Shown piece after piece: positions 17,402 to 27,136 of a DNA stretch of 64,000 bases (positions are counted from its first letter, which is position 1; the number at the start of each line of letters is the position of its first letter). The stretch is from contig CAIKMS010000023.1 in assembly GCA_903828595.1 (NCBI GenBank), forward strand, positions 159,695 to 223,694, read 5' to 3'. The stretch is from an uncultured Pseudomonadota bacterium (lineage in GTDB: Bacteria; Pseudomonadota; Gammaproteobacteria; Steroidobacterales; Steroidobacteraceae). The translations under genes were made by a program, and so were the position numbers. A model generated the notes under the pieces. It did not search any database, was not told the origin of the DNA, and saw nothing but the letters and a program-made list of their open reading frames with translations.

Positions 17402-19171
17402 ATGAGTAAAATCAGACTACTGGTGGCGACGTCCTTGCTCGCGGTTGCGCCTACGGTGGGCGCATCGAATGCCGACGCGATCTGGTTCGGTGGTCCTGTT
17501 ATCACCATGAATGACAAAGCGCCCTCCGCGCAGGCTGTTGCCGTAAAGAACGGTAAGATCGTGGCCGTCGGCAGCCGCAAGGCGGTTTTTGCCAGCCAAA
17601 AGGGCGCTTCGACTCAACTGATTGACCTGAAGGGACACACGCTGTTGCCGGGCTTTGTCGATGCGCACAGCCACCTCACCGGTGTCGGACTGCAGGCTGT
17701 TGCCGCCAACCTCCTCTCGCCGCCCGATGGGCCGGTAAAGTCCATTCCACAACTGCAGCAGGTCTTGCGCGATTACATCGCTGCCACCCCGAAGGTTCGT
17801 GAGTGGGGTGTGGTCTTGGGCATGAACTATGACGACTCTCAGCTGGCCGAACAGCGCAATCCCACCCGCCAAGAACTCGACGCAGTCGCCACCGATATTC
17901 CCATCGTCATCGTCCATCAGTCCGGACACCTCGCCGTGATGAACAGCGCTGGCCTTGCGAAGGTGGGCATCACCGCCGACACGACCAATCCGGAAGGCGG
18001 CGTAATTAAGCGGGAGGCGGACGGCAAGACGCCAAGCGGCGTTCTCGAGGAACTCGCGCACTTTGCCTACACGCCTAAGCTTTTACCGAAGATCAACGCC
18101 GCTCAGGCCTTTGCGTTGATTGAGGCAGGGCAAAATATTTATCTCGCCAACGGCTTCACCACCGCTCAGGAAGGCCGTGCCAGTGCGGGCACCACCACCG
18201 GACTACGGGCTGCGGCCAACGCGGGCAAGTTAAAGATCGATGTGGTCGACTACACCGATTTGGCGGACACGAAAGAGCAGATTAGGACTGAAGACTCCGT
18301 CGAGTCGTTGGCAGATCCCGATCCCGCGGCCAAAACGGATCCCAAAGCCATCGAAATTTCCAAGCAGTACAGCAACCGCTTTCGCGTGGGCGCCGTAAAA
18401 CTCACGCTCGATGGTTCGCCACAGGGCCGTACCGCCTGGTTTACCACGCCCTACTACAAGGTGCCTGAGGGTCAGAAAGCTGACTATGCAGGCTATCCGT
18501 CCTTCCCTAACGAGGCGGATGTGCAGGGTTACATCGACACGGCGTACAAAAATAACTGGCAGGTTATCGTGCACGCCAATGGCGATGCGGCGATCGATCA
18601 GTTGATTCGTACGCTCGGATCAGCCCAACAAAAATACGGCGCGGGCGATCGTCGCCCTGTACTGATCCACGGCCAGTATCTTCGCGCCGATCAGATCCCG
18701 CAGCTAAAACGACTCGGTGTCATTCCCTCGCTGTATCCGATGCACACGTTTTACTGGGGCGACTGGCATCGTCAGACGGTGGCCGGCCCTGCGCGCGCCG
18801 AGTTTATTTCACCGGTCGGTTCGGTGCTGCGTGATGGCATGAAATTCACCATCCATTCGGACGCACCGGTTACCTTCCCGAATTCGATGCGCATCCTGGA
18901 TTCTGCCGTCAACCGGACTACGCGCACCGGCTATGTGCTGGGTCCTAAGGAGCGCCTTTCGCCGCTGCAGGCACTGCACGCGATGACGATCTGGCCGGCC
19001 TACCAGTATTTTGAGGAAGCCAGTAAAGGCTCACTCGAAGTGGGTAAGCGCGCTGACCTCGTGGTTCTGTCCGGCAATCCACTCACCGTACCAAGCGCAA
19101 CGCTGAAAGATTTGAAAGTGCTGGAAACCATCAAGGATGGCCACACGGTCTTTCTGGCTGAAACGCACTAA
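17402..19171 (+). CDS. Exported amidohydrolase family protein (YtcJ-like)
   Basis: The 589-residue protein begins with a signal peptide, MSKIRLLVATSLLAVAPTVG cleaved near ASNA. I choose the ATG at 17402 (CGGAG ten bases upstream) over in-frame starts 6-9 bases earlier. The metal-dependent hydrolase barrel shows GFVDAHSHL (about 85), VIVHANGDAAID (about 388) and a late FTIHSDAPVTFPN, with an N-terminal composite beta-domain starting WFGGPVITMND. YtcJ-like enzymes cleave amide or imide bonds; the physiological substrate here is unknown. It is followed by a hairpin and then, after 500 bases, by a TonB receptor and a peptidase, so it may take part in scavenging peptides or amides. Confidence 0.85.
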   Translation: MSKIRLLVATSLLAVAPTVGASNADAIWFGGPVITMNDKAPSAQAVAVKNGKIVAVGSRKAVFASQKGASTQLIDLKGHTLLPGFVDAHSHLTGVGLQAVAANLLSPPDGPVKSIPQLQQVLRDYIAATPKVREWGVVLGMNYDDSQLAEQRNPTRQELDAVATDIPIVIVHQSGHLAVMNSAGLAKVGITADTTNPEGGVIKREADGKTPSGVLEELAHFAYTPKLLPKINAAQAFALIEAGQNIYLANGFTTAQEGRASAGTTTGLRAAANAGKLKIDVVDYTDLADTKEQIRTEDSVESLADPDPAAKTDPKAIEISKQYSNRFRVGAVKLTLDGSPQGRTAWFTTPYYKVPEGQKADYAGYPSFPNEADVQGYIDTAYKNNWQVIVHANGDAAIDQLIRTLGSAQQKYGAGDRRPVLIHGQYLRADQIPQLKRLGVIPSLYPMHTFYWGDWHRQTVAGPARAEFISPVGSVLRDGMKFTIHSDAPVTFPNSMRILDSAVNRTTRTGYVLGPKERLSPLQALHAMTIWPAYQYFEEASKGSLEVGKRADLVVLSGNPLTVPSATLKDLKVLETIKDGHTVFLAETH

Positions 19172-19185
19172 AACGACGGGAGCAA

Positions 19186-19210
19186 TCGGACCCTGAACAT
19201 CAGGGTCCGA
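19186..19210 (+). terminator. Hairpin downstream of the amidohydrolase
   Basis: Perfect 10-base arms TCGGACCCTG / CAGGGTCCGA with a 5-base loop begin 15 bases after the stop. There is no T-tract behind it, so it may be a processing or stability hairpin rather than a classic intrinsic terminator. Confidence 0.65.
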
Positions 19211-19676
19211 CATCAAAGTCCGGCACGACGAGCACTCGCTCCTAGCTGACCGCATAGTTAAGAAAACTCCGATAACCGCACCTACCCGGCGTATCTGAAC
19301 ACCCGCGCGACCTGTGGCTGCCAACGTTTAGGTGGCTGGATTAAGTAGGCGCCCCACATCATGGCGTTCAACCTCCCATGAGTGAGCAAACGCTAATACG
19401 CCTTCAACCGCTTAAGTCCCGCGCCTTGAGATTGATCGGGCTAACGCAAGACGCTGCGTGCTGTGTTGTCTTTTACTGGGCTGTGTCCAATACAAAGTTG
19501 GCCATCACGTGCCTTAGGCACCGGAGAACCAGGAACGGCTGCGCATGAGGCAACCGCGTGACGAAAATCGGCCGCAACGCACCATCAGAAATTTGTGACA
19601 GTACAGTTTCTGGTATGTAAAGATTCGGCGGCTTTCATTGCGCCAATAAAAAATTCGTACGTGGGGAGTCAACGAA
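19211..19676. other. Long leader/intergenic region upstream of TonB receptor
   Basis: About 465 bases contain no convincing gene. The last 20 bases supply the GGGGAG ribosome site of the receptor. I found no Fur box, riboswitch or clear -35/-10 pair, but the length suggests a regulated leader. Confidence 0.4.
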
Positions 19677-22487
19677 GTGAGCTGTGTGTCTACCGCTACC
19701 CAGGCCTATCGCCGCTGGTCAATCATCCTACTGGCCTCATCGACTTTGCTGGCGGGAACCGCCTTAGCTCAGGATAAAGCTAAAGCCAAAACCACGGACA
19801 CACTCGATGAGATCGTAGTGACCGGTTCGTTGATCCCACAATCCAAGGTGGAAACGGCCACACCCGTCGTGGTGATCTCCAGTGCCGACCTGGAGGCACG
19901 GGGCTTTGCAACGATCGCCGATGCTCTGCAACAGGCCTCGTTCTCCACCGGATCCGTGCAAGGCGCACAGTTCTCCAACGGGTTTACTCAGGGCGCGAAG
20001 ACGCTGAGCATGTTTGGCTTGTCACCCAGTTACGTGAAGTACCTGATCGACGGCCTGCCGATGACGGACTATCCCGCGCTGTATAACGGCACCGATACGT
20101 TCACCAGCATTGGCGGTATTCCGATGTCGCTCGTCGAACGTATCGACATCCTGCCAGGCGGACAGTCCTCTTTGTACGGATCCGACGCCATCGCCGGCGT
20201 AGTAAACATCATTCTGAAGAAAAACATCGATGGCCTAGCTGCAGACCTGCGGGTAGGCGGTACCAGTCACGGCGGTGGTACCGAGAAGACTCTAGCGATC
20301 TCCGACGGCTTTGAATTCGGCAAGTTCAAGATCATGGGCGGTCTGCAATACGACAACACCCAACCGATCTGGGGTTATCAGCGAGATATCACGTCGAACT
20401 ATTTTGCCAACGGCACTACGCCACAGACGGCTGAACGAGACTTCCTCGTTCGTGGCCTGTTTGGTCCGAATGGTGACGGTAATAACGCCTACTATTTTAG
20501 CGACCCGGCTAATTGCGCCAACGTGAGCGGACTGTTTGGTGGCTCGGTTAAATTGGCAACGCGCCCCAACCGTGGAAGCTATTGCGGTACTACCAAAGCC
20601 GGCTATTACACCATCAATAACGGCTCAGAAAACTATGAAGGTTATGGGCGTCTGACCTATCAGGCCAATGCTCACGCCGAGCTGTATGCCGATTTTCTGG
20701 CCAGCCACGATTACACGTACTTCTCCAACGGTACTGGCGCTTTTAGCACGACCTATGTCAGCAACCAGTTCAGCAATTTTTACGACCCGAATCTGCAGGA
20801 CTTAATCAACGTCCAGCACATCTTCGCACCGGAAGAGGCCGGTAACTTGGCCGGAACCTACTCCAGCACGCTCAGCAAAGCCTGGCGGGGTTCCATCGGC
20901 GCACGCGGTGCCATCACGGGTGACTGGACCTATGATGTGAGCGCAACCTATAACGAGCAGCGCCTGACAGAAACATCCTTTGTTCAGCTAACCAAGCAGA
21001 TCAATGATTTTTTTGCGCCGATCTTCGGCACCGATTTGGGACCCGATCCGCAAGGCTATGGCGTGTCGACCTTTACGCCGAACTATGCGGCGTTTTACAA
21101 GCCGGTAACGCCCGCTCAGTACGCGGCGTTTAGCGGTACGTTTAACAATCACTCGGTATCCGAAAACACCTTGTTCCGCGGGCAACTAACCAACCCGTCG
21201 GTCTTCAAGCTGCCAGGCGGTGATGCCGGTATCGCCTTGGTGGCGGAGGCCGGTCGCCAGAGCTGGAGATACAACCCAGATCCTGGCTTTGCCAACAACA
21301 ATTTCTACGGCTACACCTCATCCGGTGCCTCAGCTGGTGATCGCACCCGTTCGGCCGTAACCACTGAGTTGCGGCTGCCTGTAATTGACATGCTGACCTT
21401 CACGGCCTCGGGTCGCTACGATAATTACAAGCTGTCAGATTCCAGCGTATCCAAACCCACCTATAACTTAGGACTGGAATTTCGTCCCATGCGCACTCTG
21501 CTCGCCAGAGCGCGTTTTGGTACGGCGTTTAAGGCCCCTACCCTGTCCGATCAATACCAAGGGATCAGCGGCTTTTATACCAGCGTGACGGACTACTGGC
21601 AGTGTTCGGTTGCCGGCTACACAGGCACCAATCTCGCCAACTGCCCCTACCCGTCGGGCGGTTCTGTGTTCGGCCAGACCTCCGGTAACACGCATCTTCA
21701 ATCTATTAATGCCAAGGTGTGGAATGCAGGGCTTGTCTGGGCGCCGATTGATCGCCTGTCAATCGACGCCGACTTCCTGCATTGGCAGATCGACAACGAA
21801 GTCAGCCAGCAAAGCACCGATCAGTTGCTGCGCACAGAGGCTTCGTGCCGATTGGGTCAACTGTCAATCACCTCGCCTACCTGTGTTGCGGCTCTGGCAC
21901 AGGTCACACGCGATGCCACCAAACAGATCGTGTCTGTCTACACGCCAAAGGTGAACGTGTCACAGGAACAGGTGGATGCGTTTACCCTGACCGGTAATTA
22001 CACGCTGCGTACCTCAAGCGCCGGTGACTTTCATTTTGAGCTGTCATGGACTGACATGCTCAAGCACCAGTACCAACAATATGCAGGTGATCCGTTCATC
22101 AACGATCTCACCAATCCGTACTACAGCACGGACTTTAAGTCGAAGGTAAACGGCTCAGCCTCGTGGGATAAGGACAAGTTCAGCACAACGGTGTACTTCT
22201 CACGCAATGGTCGCACGCCGAATAATCTGGCTACGCTCTACGCGGAAGGTTACGCAACACCTAAGGCCGGTACGCTGGCGCCCTATACGCAGTTCAATCT
22301 TAATTTAGGGTACACCGTGACGCCGCAGTTGCGCGTATCGGCATCGATTGTGAACCTGCTCGATGCCATGCCACCGACGGATAACACCTACAACGGATTG
22401 TCCTCCCAGCCGTACAACGTGTTCAACTTTAACCCTTACGGTCGCAGCTTCCGTTTGGAGTTTAATTACACGGCGAACAAGCATTAG
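19677..22487 (+). CDS. TonB-dependent outer-membrane receptor
   Basis: The 936-residue protein starts at GTG with GGGGAG eight bases upstream. A signal peptide ends at LAGTALAQ, followed by a TonB-box-like LDEIVVTG. The plug domain includes ETATPVVVISSADLEARGF, LIDGLPMTDYPAL and RIDILPGGQSSLYGSDAIAGVVNIILKK. The barrel ends in FNPYGRSFRLEFNYTANKH, with alternating aromatics but no terminal Phe. It imports a substrate too large for porins using TonB energy. The substrate is unknown; the flanking exported amidohydrolase and M13 peptidase suggest a peptide or amide product. Confidence 0.92.
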   Translation: MSCVSTATQAYRRWSIILLASSTLLAGTALAQDKAKAKTTDTLDEIVVTGSLIPQSKVETATPVVVISSADLEARGFATIADALQQASFSTGSVQGAQFSNGFTQGAKTLSMFGLSPSYVKYLIDGLPMTDYPALYNGTDTFTSIGGIPMSLVERIDILPGGQSSLYGSDAIAGVVNIILKKNIDGLAADLRVGGTSHGGGTEKTLAISDGFEFGKFKIMGGLQYDNTQPIWGYQRDITSNYFANGTTPQTAERDFLVRGLFGPNGDGNNAYYFSDPANCANVSGLFGGSVKLATRPNRGSYCGTTKAGYYTINNGSENYEGYGRLTYQANAHAELYADFLASHDYTYFSNGTGAFSTTYVSNQFSNFYDPNLQDLINVQHIFAPEEAGNLAGTYSSTLSKAWRGSIGARGAITGDWTYDVSATYNEQRLTETSFVQLTKQINDFFAPIFGTDLGPDPQGYGVSTFTPNYAAFYKPVTPAQYAAFSGTFNNHSVSENTLFRGQLTNPSVFKLPGGDAGIALVAEAGRQSWRYNPDPGFANNNFYGYTSSGASAGDRTRSAVTTELRLPVIDMLTFTASGRYDNYKLSDSSVSKPTYNLGLEFRPMRTLLARARFGTAFKAPTLSDQYQGISGFYTSVTDYWQCSVAGYTGTNLANCPYPSGGSVFGQTSGNTHLQSINAKVWNAGLVWAPIDRLSIDADFLHWQIDNEVSQQSTDQLLRTEASCRLGQLSITSPTCVAALAQVTRDATKQIVSVYTPKVNVSQEQVDAFTLTGNYTLRTSSAGDFHFELSWTDMLKHQYQQYAGDPFINDLTNPYYSTDFKSKVNGSASWDKDKFSTTVYFSRNGRTPNNLATLYAEGYATPKAGTLAPYTQFNLNLGYTVTPQLRVSASIVNLLDAMPPTDNTYNGLSSQPYNVFNFNPYGRSFRLEFNYTANKH

Positions 22488-22533
22488 TCTCATCACGGCT
22501 GAGCGCACGGCTGAACGCTAAGCGATCGAATCA

Positions 22534-22562
22534 CTCATCACCGGCAGACCGCCGGTGATGAG
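22534..22562 (+). terminator. Hairpin downstream of TonB receptor
   Basis: Perfect 12-base arms CTCATCACCGGC / GCCGGTGATGAG with a 5-base loop lie 46 bases after the receptor stop. No T-tract follows. Confidence 0.7.
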
Positions 22563-22724
22563 CCATTCGCAAAAAAGTACCCGATAAAACACCACCCCGC
22601 CCACGCGAAACCTCGCCTGATACAGCCATTTGCGGCTAAGATGCGGTCTTATGATGTGCCCAGACCTTGTTTTGCGTAGGTCACGCTTAAAGGTATAGCC
22701 CGCCCCTTTTTTGGAGTCTTTAGA

Positions 22725-24788
22725 ATGAAGGCAATCACGCTGAGTCTTTGCTTAAGTTTGGCTGTAATGGTCAGTGCCCACGGCGAGGCATCCGATCAGC
22801 AGCCTGACGCTCAGACACCTCTCACCGCCCTGCCGTATCTGCCCTCGCTGGATGTGCAGTCGATGGACCCTACAGCCGATGCCTGCGTTGATTTCTATCA
22901 GTATGCTTGCGGGGGCTGGATGGCCCGCAACCCCATCCCGGCTGATCGGGCCTCCTGGTCGGTCTATGAAAAGCTGACGGCCGACAATGAACGCTTCTTG
23001 TGGGGCATCTTACTAAGCCTCTCGCCCGGCACGCCACGCAGCGCCCCTCAGCAAAAAATCGGTGATCATTTCGCGGCCTGCATGGATGAGTCGGCGGTGG
23101 ATGCCCGCGGTGCAAAGCCCCTGCAGCCGGTGCTCACAGCCATTGATGGGATTAAGCGTCGAGGCGAGGTGGCCGCGGTTCTGGCCACTATGCAGTTGGA
23201 TATACCCAATCAATATGCGTTTTTTGGCTTTGGTGCGGACCAGGATCTAAGCGACTCGGCCCAACAAATTGCCTTTGTGGGTGCAGGTGGGCTGGGTCTA
23301 CCCGACCGTGATTACTACACCGATGCTGATGCCAAAATGCAAAAGCTGCGTGCCTCCTATATAAAGCACGTCACCACAGTGCTGGAGCTTTCCGGCACCC
23401 AGCCAGCGCAGGCGGCACGCGATGCAGCCAGCATCATGAAGCTGGAAACGGAACTCGCTAAGGCCTCGCTGACCCGCGTGGAACGGCGAGATCCATACCA
23501 ACTTTTTCACAAGCTGTCCGATAAGCAGCTACGCGAGCTCACGCCATCGTTTGACTGGGACGCGTATTTTGCGCTGCTGCAGGTGCCAGACACCAAGACG
23601 TTTAACGTCACTGAGCCAAAGTTCATGAAGGCGTTTGATCAGGCACTGCGCAACACTCCATTGCCGGTGCTCAAAGCCTACCTTCGCTGGCATGCCATTC
23701 GCGCGGCCAGCCCGTACTTAAACTCAGCTTTAGTGAACGCGCGCTTTGATTTTTATTCCAAAGAACTGCGCGGCGTACCTACCCTCGCTCCTCGTTGGAA
23801 GCGCTGCGTGAACCTGGTTGATGAACAACTTGGCGATGCCTTGGGTGCGGAGTTTGTCGCGCGCGCCTTCAGTGCCGAATTAAAGGCCAGCACGTTAACG
23901 TTGGCCCGACAGATCGAATCAGAGATGCACGATACGATTGAATCCTTAGACTGGATGAGCAAACCGACCAAGGTCAAAGCTCAGGAAAAGCTTGCCGAGA
24001 TCGTCAACAAAATCGGCTATCCGGATCACTGGCGTGATTATTCCAGCATCGATATCAAAGCCGATGACTTTTTTGCCAACGTAGTGGGCGCTAACCGATT
24101 CGAGGTGCGCCGCAATTTGAACAAAATTGGCCATCCGGTGGATCGCACCGAGTGGGGTATGACTCCACCAACCGTGAACGCCTATTACAGCCCGCAAATG
24201 AATGACATTAACTTTCCGGCCGGCGTCTTACAGCCCCCGTTGTTTGATCCTAAGATGGATGCGGCCCCCAATTACGGCAACACCGGTGGCACGGTAGGGC
24301 ACGAGTTAACGCACGGCTTTGATGACGAGGGACGCCAGTTTGATGCCAAGGGCAACCTGCACGACTGGTGGGCTGAGTCTGACGCTAAAGAGTTTGCCGA
24401 CCGCGCGCAGTGTGTTGTTGATCAGTACGCCGAGTACGTGGTGGTCGATGACATTCATATCAACAGCCGCCTGACGCTTGGTGAGGATATTGCTGATCTG
24501 GGAGGGCTGGTGCTGTCCTATGCGGCTTGGCGGCACTCGCTCGGTGACCTGACCCCACCGGCTGCGGATGGGTTAACTGGCGAGCAGCGCTTCTTTGTGG
24601 GTAACGCGCAGTGGGCGTGTGAAAACAACCGTCCTGAAATCCTGCGTCTGCACGCTAAGACGGATCCGCACTCCCCCGGCCGATACCGTGTGAACGGCTT
24701 GGTGCCCAACATGCCGGAATTCGCGGCGGCCTTTGGCTGTAAGTCTGGCCAGCCGATGGTGCGCGATAAACGCTGCCGTGTTTGGTAG
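22725..24788 (+). CDS. M13 family zinc metallopeptidase (neprilysin/PepO-like)
   Basis: This 687-residue protein has a signal peptide (MKAITLSLCLSLAVMVSAHG). The M13_N helical domain starts ADACVDFYQYACGGWMARNPIPADR (about 51-75). The catalytic domain has VNAYYSPQMNDINFPAGVLQ, the zinc motif VGHELTHGFDDEG (His-Glu-x-x-His near 525) and GEDIADLGG (about 585), whose Glu is the third zinc ligand. The end RDKRCRVW lacks the last Cys of the usual C-x-V-W-Cys-like tail but is otherwise typical. It cleaves oligopeptides in the periplasm, a plausible partner for the upstream TonB receptor. Confidence 0.93.
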   Translation: MKAITLSLCLSLAVMVSAHGEASDQQPDAQTPLTALPYLPSLDVQSMDPTADACVDFYQYACGGWMARNPIPADRASWSVYEKLTADNERFLWGILLSLSPGTPRSAPQQKIGDHFAACMDESAVDARGAKPLQPVLTAIDGIKRRGEVAAVLATMQLDIPNQYAFFGFGADQDLSDSAQQIAFVGAGGLGLPDRDYYTDADAKMQKLRASYIKHVTTVLELSGTQPAQAARDAASIMKLETELAKASLTRVERRDPYQLFHKLSDKQLRELTPSFDWDAYFALLQVPDTKTFNVTEPKFMKAFDQALRNTPLPVLKAYLRWHAIRAASPYLNSALVNARFDFYSKELRGVPTLAPRWKRCVNLVDEQLGDALGAEFVARAFSAELKASTLTLARQIESEMHDTIESLDWMSKPTKVKAQEKLAEIVNKIGYPDHWRDYSSIDIKADDFFANVVGANRFEVRRNLNKIGHPVDRTEWGMTPPTVNAYYSPQMNDINFPAGVLQPPLFDPKMDAAPNYGNTGGTVGHELTHGFDDEGRQFDAKGNLHDWWAESDAKEFADRAQCVVDQYAEYVVVDDIHINSRLTLGEDIADLGGLVLSYAAWRHSLGDLTPPAADGLTGEQRFFVGNAQWACENNRPEILRLHAKTDPHSPGRYRVNGLVPNMPEFAAAFGCKSGQPMVRDKRCRVW

Positions 24789-24903
24789 TTGCATGAAGCG
24801 TCTACGCTGATAGCCCCGGTGCGGTGAGCGTTGGCCAGTGCAGGCCCACGCTCAGACGGGGGCTTAAGAGGCGTACCATTAAAGCTTCAACGCAGCGAGT
24901 GCC

Positions 24904-25458
24904 TTACCATCCCTGACTGCCGGGCACGCCCTTGAAAGGTCCCACTAGCTCGGGGGTAATCCAACCGCCATAGAACCCGCCGGGTTGAGGCAATACCGGG
25001 TGACCCGCCACCGTGCATTGCAGCGGTGCGGGGTAAAAGGCTACGTAATCAGTTAATTCACTGGCACCGTCAAAGGGTTGGGGATAACTCCAACCCACAC
25101 GGTCCAGTCGATTCACACCGTGAGCAAGTGACCAGTACCGGGCCGGGCCTTTCCACTCACACACCGAGCCTGCGCCCGCATCCTGGCACAGCGAGCGCTC
25201 CACATCGGACCAAGGCACGTAAATGGTCGGTGGATGGGCCGTCTCCAAAACGCGAAGTGCGCGAGAGGTCTTAGCAACCCGCAAGTTGCCCCAGCGAATT
25301 TCAACCTCGCGAGGTTCTATCTCGATACACGGCGGGCGTGGAAAGTCCCAAACCGAAACCTGGCCCGGGCCTGTTGGCTCGGCGAAGTCAGGGCGCGTAT
25401 CACCGTGCCACTGCCAATGATCACGGGCTTTAGCAATCCAATTCGGCACATTCGTCAT
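24904..25458 (-). CDS. DUF427 domain protein
   Basis: This is a 184-residue soluble protein. The central block with VEIRWGNLRVAKTSRALRVLETAHPP, IYVPWSDVE, CEWKGPARYW and VGWSYPQP followed by YVAFYPAP is the DUF427 fold, a small beta-tent protein whose biochemical role is not established. The C-terminal extension (about 150-184, with FYGGWITPELVGPFKG) is often seen in proteobacterial members. It is a single-gene unit whose 3' end lies about 115 bases from the M13 gene's stop. Confidence 0.85.
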   Translation of the reverse strand: MTNVPNWIAKARDHWQWHGDTRPDFAEPTGPGQVSVWDFPRPPCIEIEPREVEIRWGNLRVAKTSRALRVLETAHPPTIYVPWSDVERSLCQDAGAGSVCEWKGPARYWSLAHGVNRLDRVGWSYPQPFDGASELTDYVAFYPAPLQCTVAGHPVLPQPGGFYGGWITPELVGPFKGVPGSQGW

Positions 25459-25584
25459 GGGCTACTCTCGCAAAGAGGCTTGATGACCCACCTTAGCGTG
25501 AGTCAGGGCCTATCGTAAACCTCAAGGCCTCTAACCGGCGCCACCAAGATCCGGGCGCAACCTGCCCCCTGACTCACGTTTATT

Positions 25585-25632
25585 GGCTCAACTCAAACGC
25601 TCAAGTCAAACGCTCAAGTCAATGGCTCAAGG
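25585..25632. repeat. 13-bp tandem repeat, about 3.7 copies
   Basis: Units GGCTCAACTCAAA, CGCTCAAGTCAAA, CGCTCAAGTCAAT and a partial GGCTCAAGG follow head to tail between the DUF427 gene and the 3' end of the SYLF gene. It may only reflect slippage; no protein or site is implied. Confidence 0.8.
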
Positions 25633-25649
25633 CTGCTCAGCGGTTAGTT

Positions 25650-26228
25650 TCAGCGCCCTAAGGGTGTGTAAGAGAACTTTTGGCCGCCAAGGGTGGCCTG
25701 ATACATCAGGCCACCCTTGGCGATCGTAAAGACGGCCACCCCGTGCTGATATCCGCCCGCGGTGGTGGCATTACTTTGTCCGCCACTGGCCGCCGCATCC
25801 GTGCCGTTGGTGCCGGCACTGACCGAGGCGGCGGCTGTAATCGCAATCGCGTTAACGTCAGCACCAAATTCAAAGTTACCCTTCTTAAAGTCATTCAAAG
25901 CGTTGCGATCCGCAAAGAAAATGATCTGGCTGTATTCCTCGGCTCCCACCTGAAAACCCACGCTTAATTGCGTCATCGTACTGCGCCCAACTAGTTTTCC
26001 GCGCTCATAGACCTGTCCATGACCACGCGCGGCTCCCACACCGAAACCGGCCTTACCAATAGCCGGAAAAATGACATACCCGTAGCTATTAGAAAAATAG
26101 CTGGCGCTGCTACCCCCCCGCTTAAATAAGCTCACCGCCTCCTGATCACGTCCGCCGGCCATAGCGACGCTAGCAGCGAACAAAATCACTGTTGCGACCG
26201 TCAGTAAAATTCTTCCTAAACTTTTCAT
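25650..26228 (-). CDS. Exported SYLF-domain (YSC84/DUF500) lipid-binding protein
   Basis: The protein has 192 residues from the ATG at 26228, where GGAG lies eight bases upstream. The signal peptide is MKSLGRILLTVATVILFAAS with cleavage near VAMAGG. The mature part has SNSYGYVIFPAIGKAGFGVGAARGHGQVYE and QLSVGFQVGAEEYSQIIFF, the SYLF core known in eukaryotes to bind phosphoinositides. A Gly/Ala/Thr-rich insert (NGTDAAASGGQSNATTAGG) precedes the last strands. Bacterial homologues are periplasmic and of unclear function. A shared 20-base intergenic motif lies about 140 bases upstream. Confidence 0.85.
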   Translation of the reverse strand: MKSLGRILLTVATVILFAASVAMAGGRDQEAVSLFKRGGSSASYFSNSYGYVIFPAIGKAGFGVGAARGHGQVYERGKLVGRSTMTQLSVGFQVGAEEYSQIIFFADRNALNDFKKGNFEFGADVNAIAITAAASVSAGTNGTDAAASGGQSNATTAGGYQHGVAVFTIAKGGLMYQATLGGQKFSYTPLGR

Positions 26229-26369
26229 GGATCTACTCCCACACAAGGGCTAGTTTTTCGCTGCCCCATTTCGGGGTCACCAGCGAGACTCGTTTATCTA
26301 AACTCACCGAAATCTCAGCCTACGAATCTAACCCGTGTTGGGTTAAAGGGTAACTACTTACGCCAGCCT

Positions 26370-26389
26370 AATTTGCAACTGCTGCATCC
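26370..26389. repeat. Second copy of the intergenic TGCA motif
   Basis: AATTTGCAACTGCTGCATCC matches 1829-1848 at 19 of 20 bases. The core TGCAACTGCTGCA is an imperfect dyad (TGCA at both ends). It lies between the divergent SYLF gene and the 106-aa gene, about 140 bases from each start, so it could be a shared operator. Confidence 0.5.
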
Positions 26390-26527
26390 CCAAACGTAGG
26401 TAATTGCCGAAATTCTCATCGAATTAATACCCCGCCCAAACCAGGTGTACTAGGCTTAAAACTCCTGATCCGTTTTTGCCAAAAAACTAAGAGCCAACAA
26501 TTTTCAACACATTGCTTGGAGATCGTC

Positions 26528-26848
26528 ATGAGTACACCGTCGCCCTTAAGCGCCAGCCAGGGAAACTTTGGCCGATCGAGTCTGCGGCTGGTCATCGCTC
26601 AGTACTCTGCTCGATGGTTCAAACAGTGGATCAAACGATCCAAACTAAAAGCAAATCCCGATACCGATTCGACAACTCAGCCCGAGTCTTGCGCTTTAGA
26701 CAAGCCTCATTCGCCAGAGAACATCGAGCTATGGACGCCGGGCTACTGGGATTGCATGGCTGATGACGGCCAGTGGGTACCCGGCGGTTGGGTCGTTATC
26801 AAAACCGACGGCACTGAAGCATTCGTGTTAACCGACAACCTGCGCTAG
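26528..26848 (+). CDS. Small protein with W-x-P-G-x-W-like repeats
   Basis: The 106-residue protein starts at the ATG at 26528 with GGAG seven bases upstream. It has a basic N-terminal half (WFKQWIKRSKLKAN) and a C-terminal pair of aromatic turns, WTPGYWDCMADD and GQWVPGGWVVI. These resemble the YXWGXW/WXPGXW repeats found in small envelope proteins. There is no signal peptide in the chosen frame. Its function is unknown. The stop codon lies inside a 10-base hairpin. Confidence 0.6.
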   Translation: MSTPSPLSASQGNFGRSSLRLVIAQYSARWFKQWIKRSKLKANPDTDSTTQPESCALDKPHSPENIELWTPGYWDCMADDGQWVPGGWVVIKTDGTEAFVLTDNLR

Positions 26849-26867
26849 CCCACCGCGCTAGCGCAGG
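26839..26867. terminator. Hairpin overlapping the stop codon
   Basis: Arms CCTGCGCTAG and CTAGCGCAGG are perfect 10-mers around a 9-base loop, and the left arm contains the last two sense codons and the TAG of the upstream gene. It also faces a convergent small gene. No T-tract is present. Confidence 0.6.
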
Positions 26868-26935
26868 ATCACCGTCACGGCCGGTATGGGTTCGCCTGAG
26901 TCGTCTTTAGGCGCAACACGACTCCAAACCTCGCA

Positions 26936-27136
26936 CTAGCGCCTAGCTAAGGACCCACGACGTACCGACATCGGCGGCTGTGTTTTGGGTTCGCACGCTG
27001 TTTTTGGCGTAAAGGCGCGCGGCACCACGATGAGCGGTGTCACACTGGCCCGAGGGGCACCGGCAATCACCGTGTTTTTACGCTGAGGGTCCACGCCTCG
27101 AATGTGGACCAAACGCGCTGCAATGGGGTCACGCAT
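26936..27136 (-). CDS. Hypothetical small basic protein, 66 aa
   Basis: The frame has an excellent ribosome site, AAGGAG six bases before the ATG. The product (MRDPIAARLVHIRGVDPQRK through SVRRGSLARR) is Arg/Pro/Thr-rich without a signal peptide. I recognise no family. It is convergent with the 106-aa gene. The call rests on the ribosome site. Confidence 0.4.
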   Translation of the reverse strand: MRDPIAARLVHIRGVDPQRKNTVIAGAPRASVTPLIVVPRAFTPKTACEPKTQPPMSVRRGSLARR

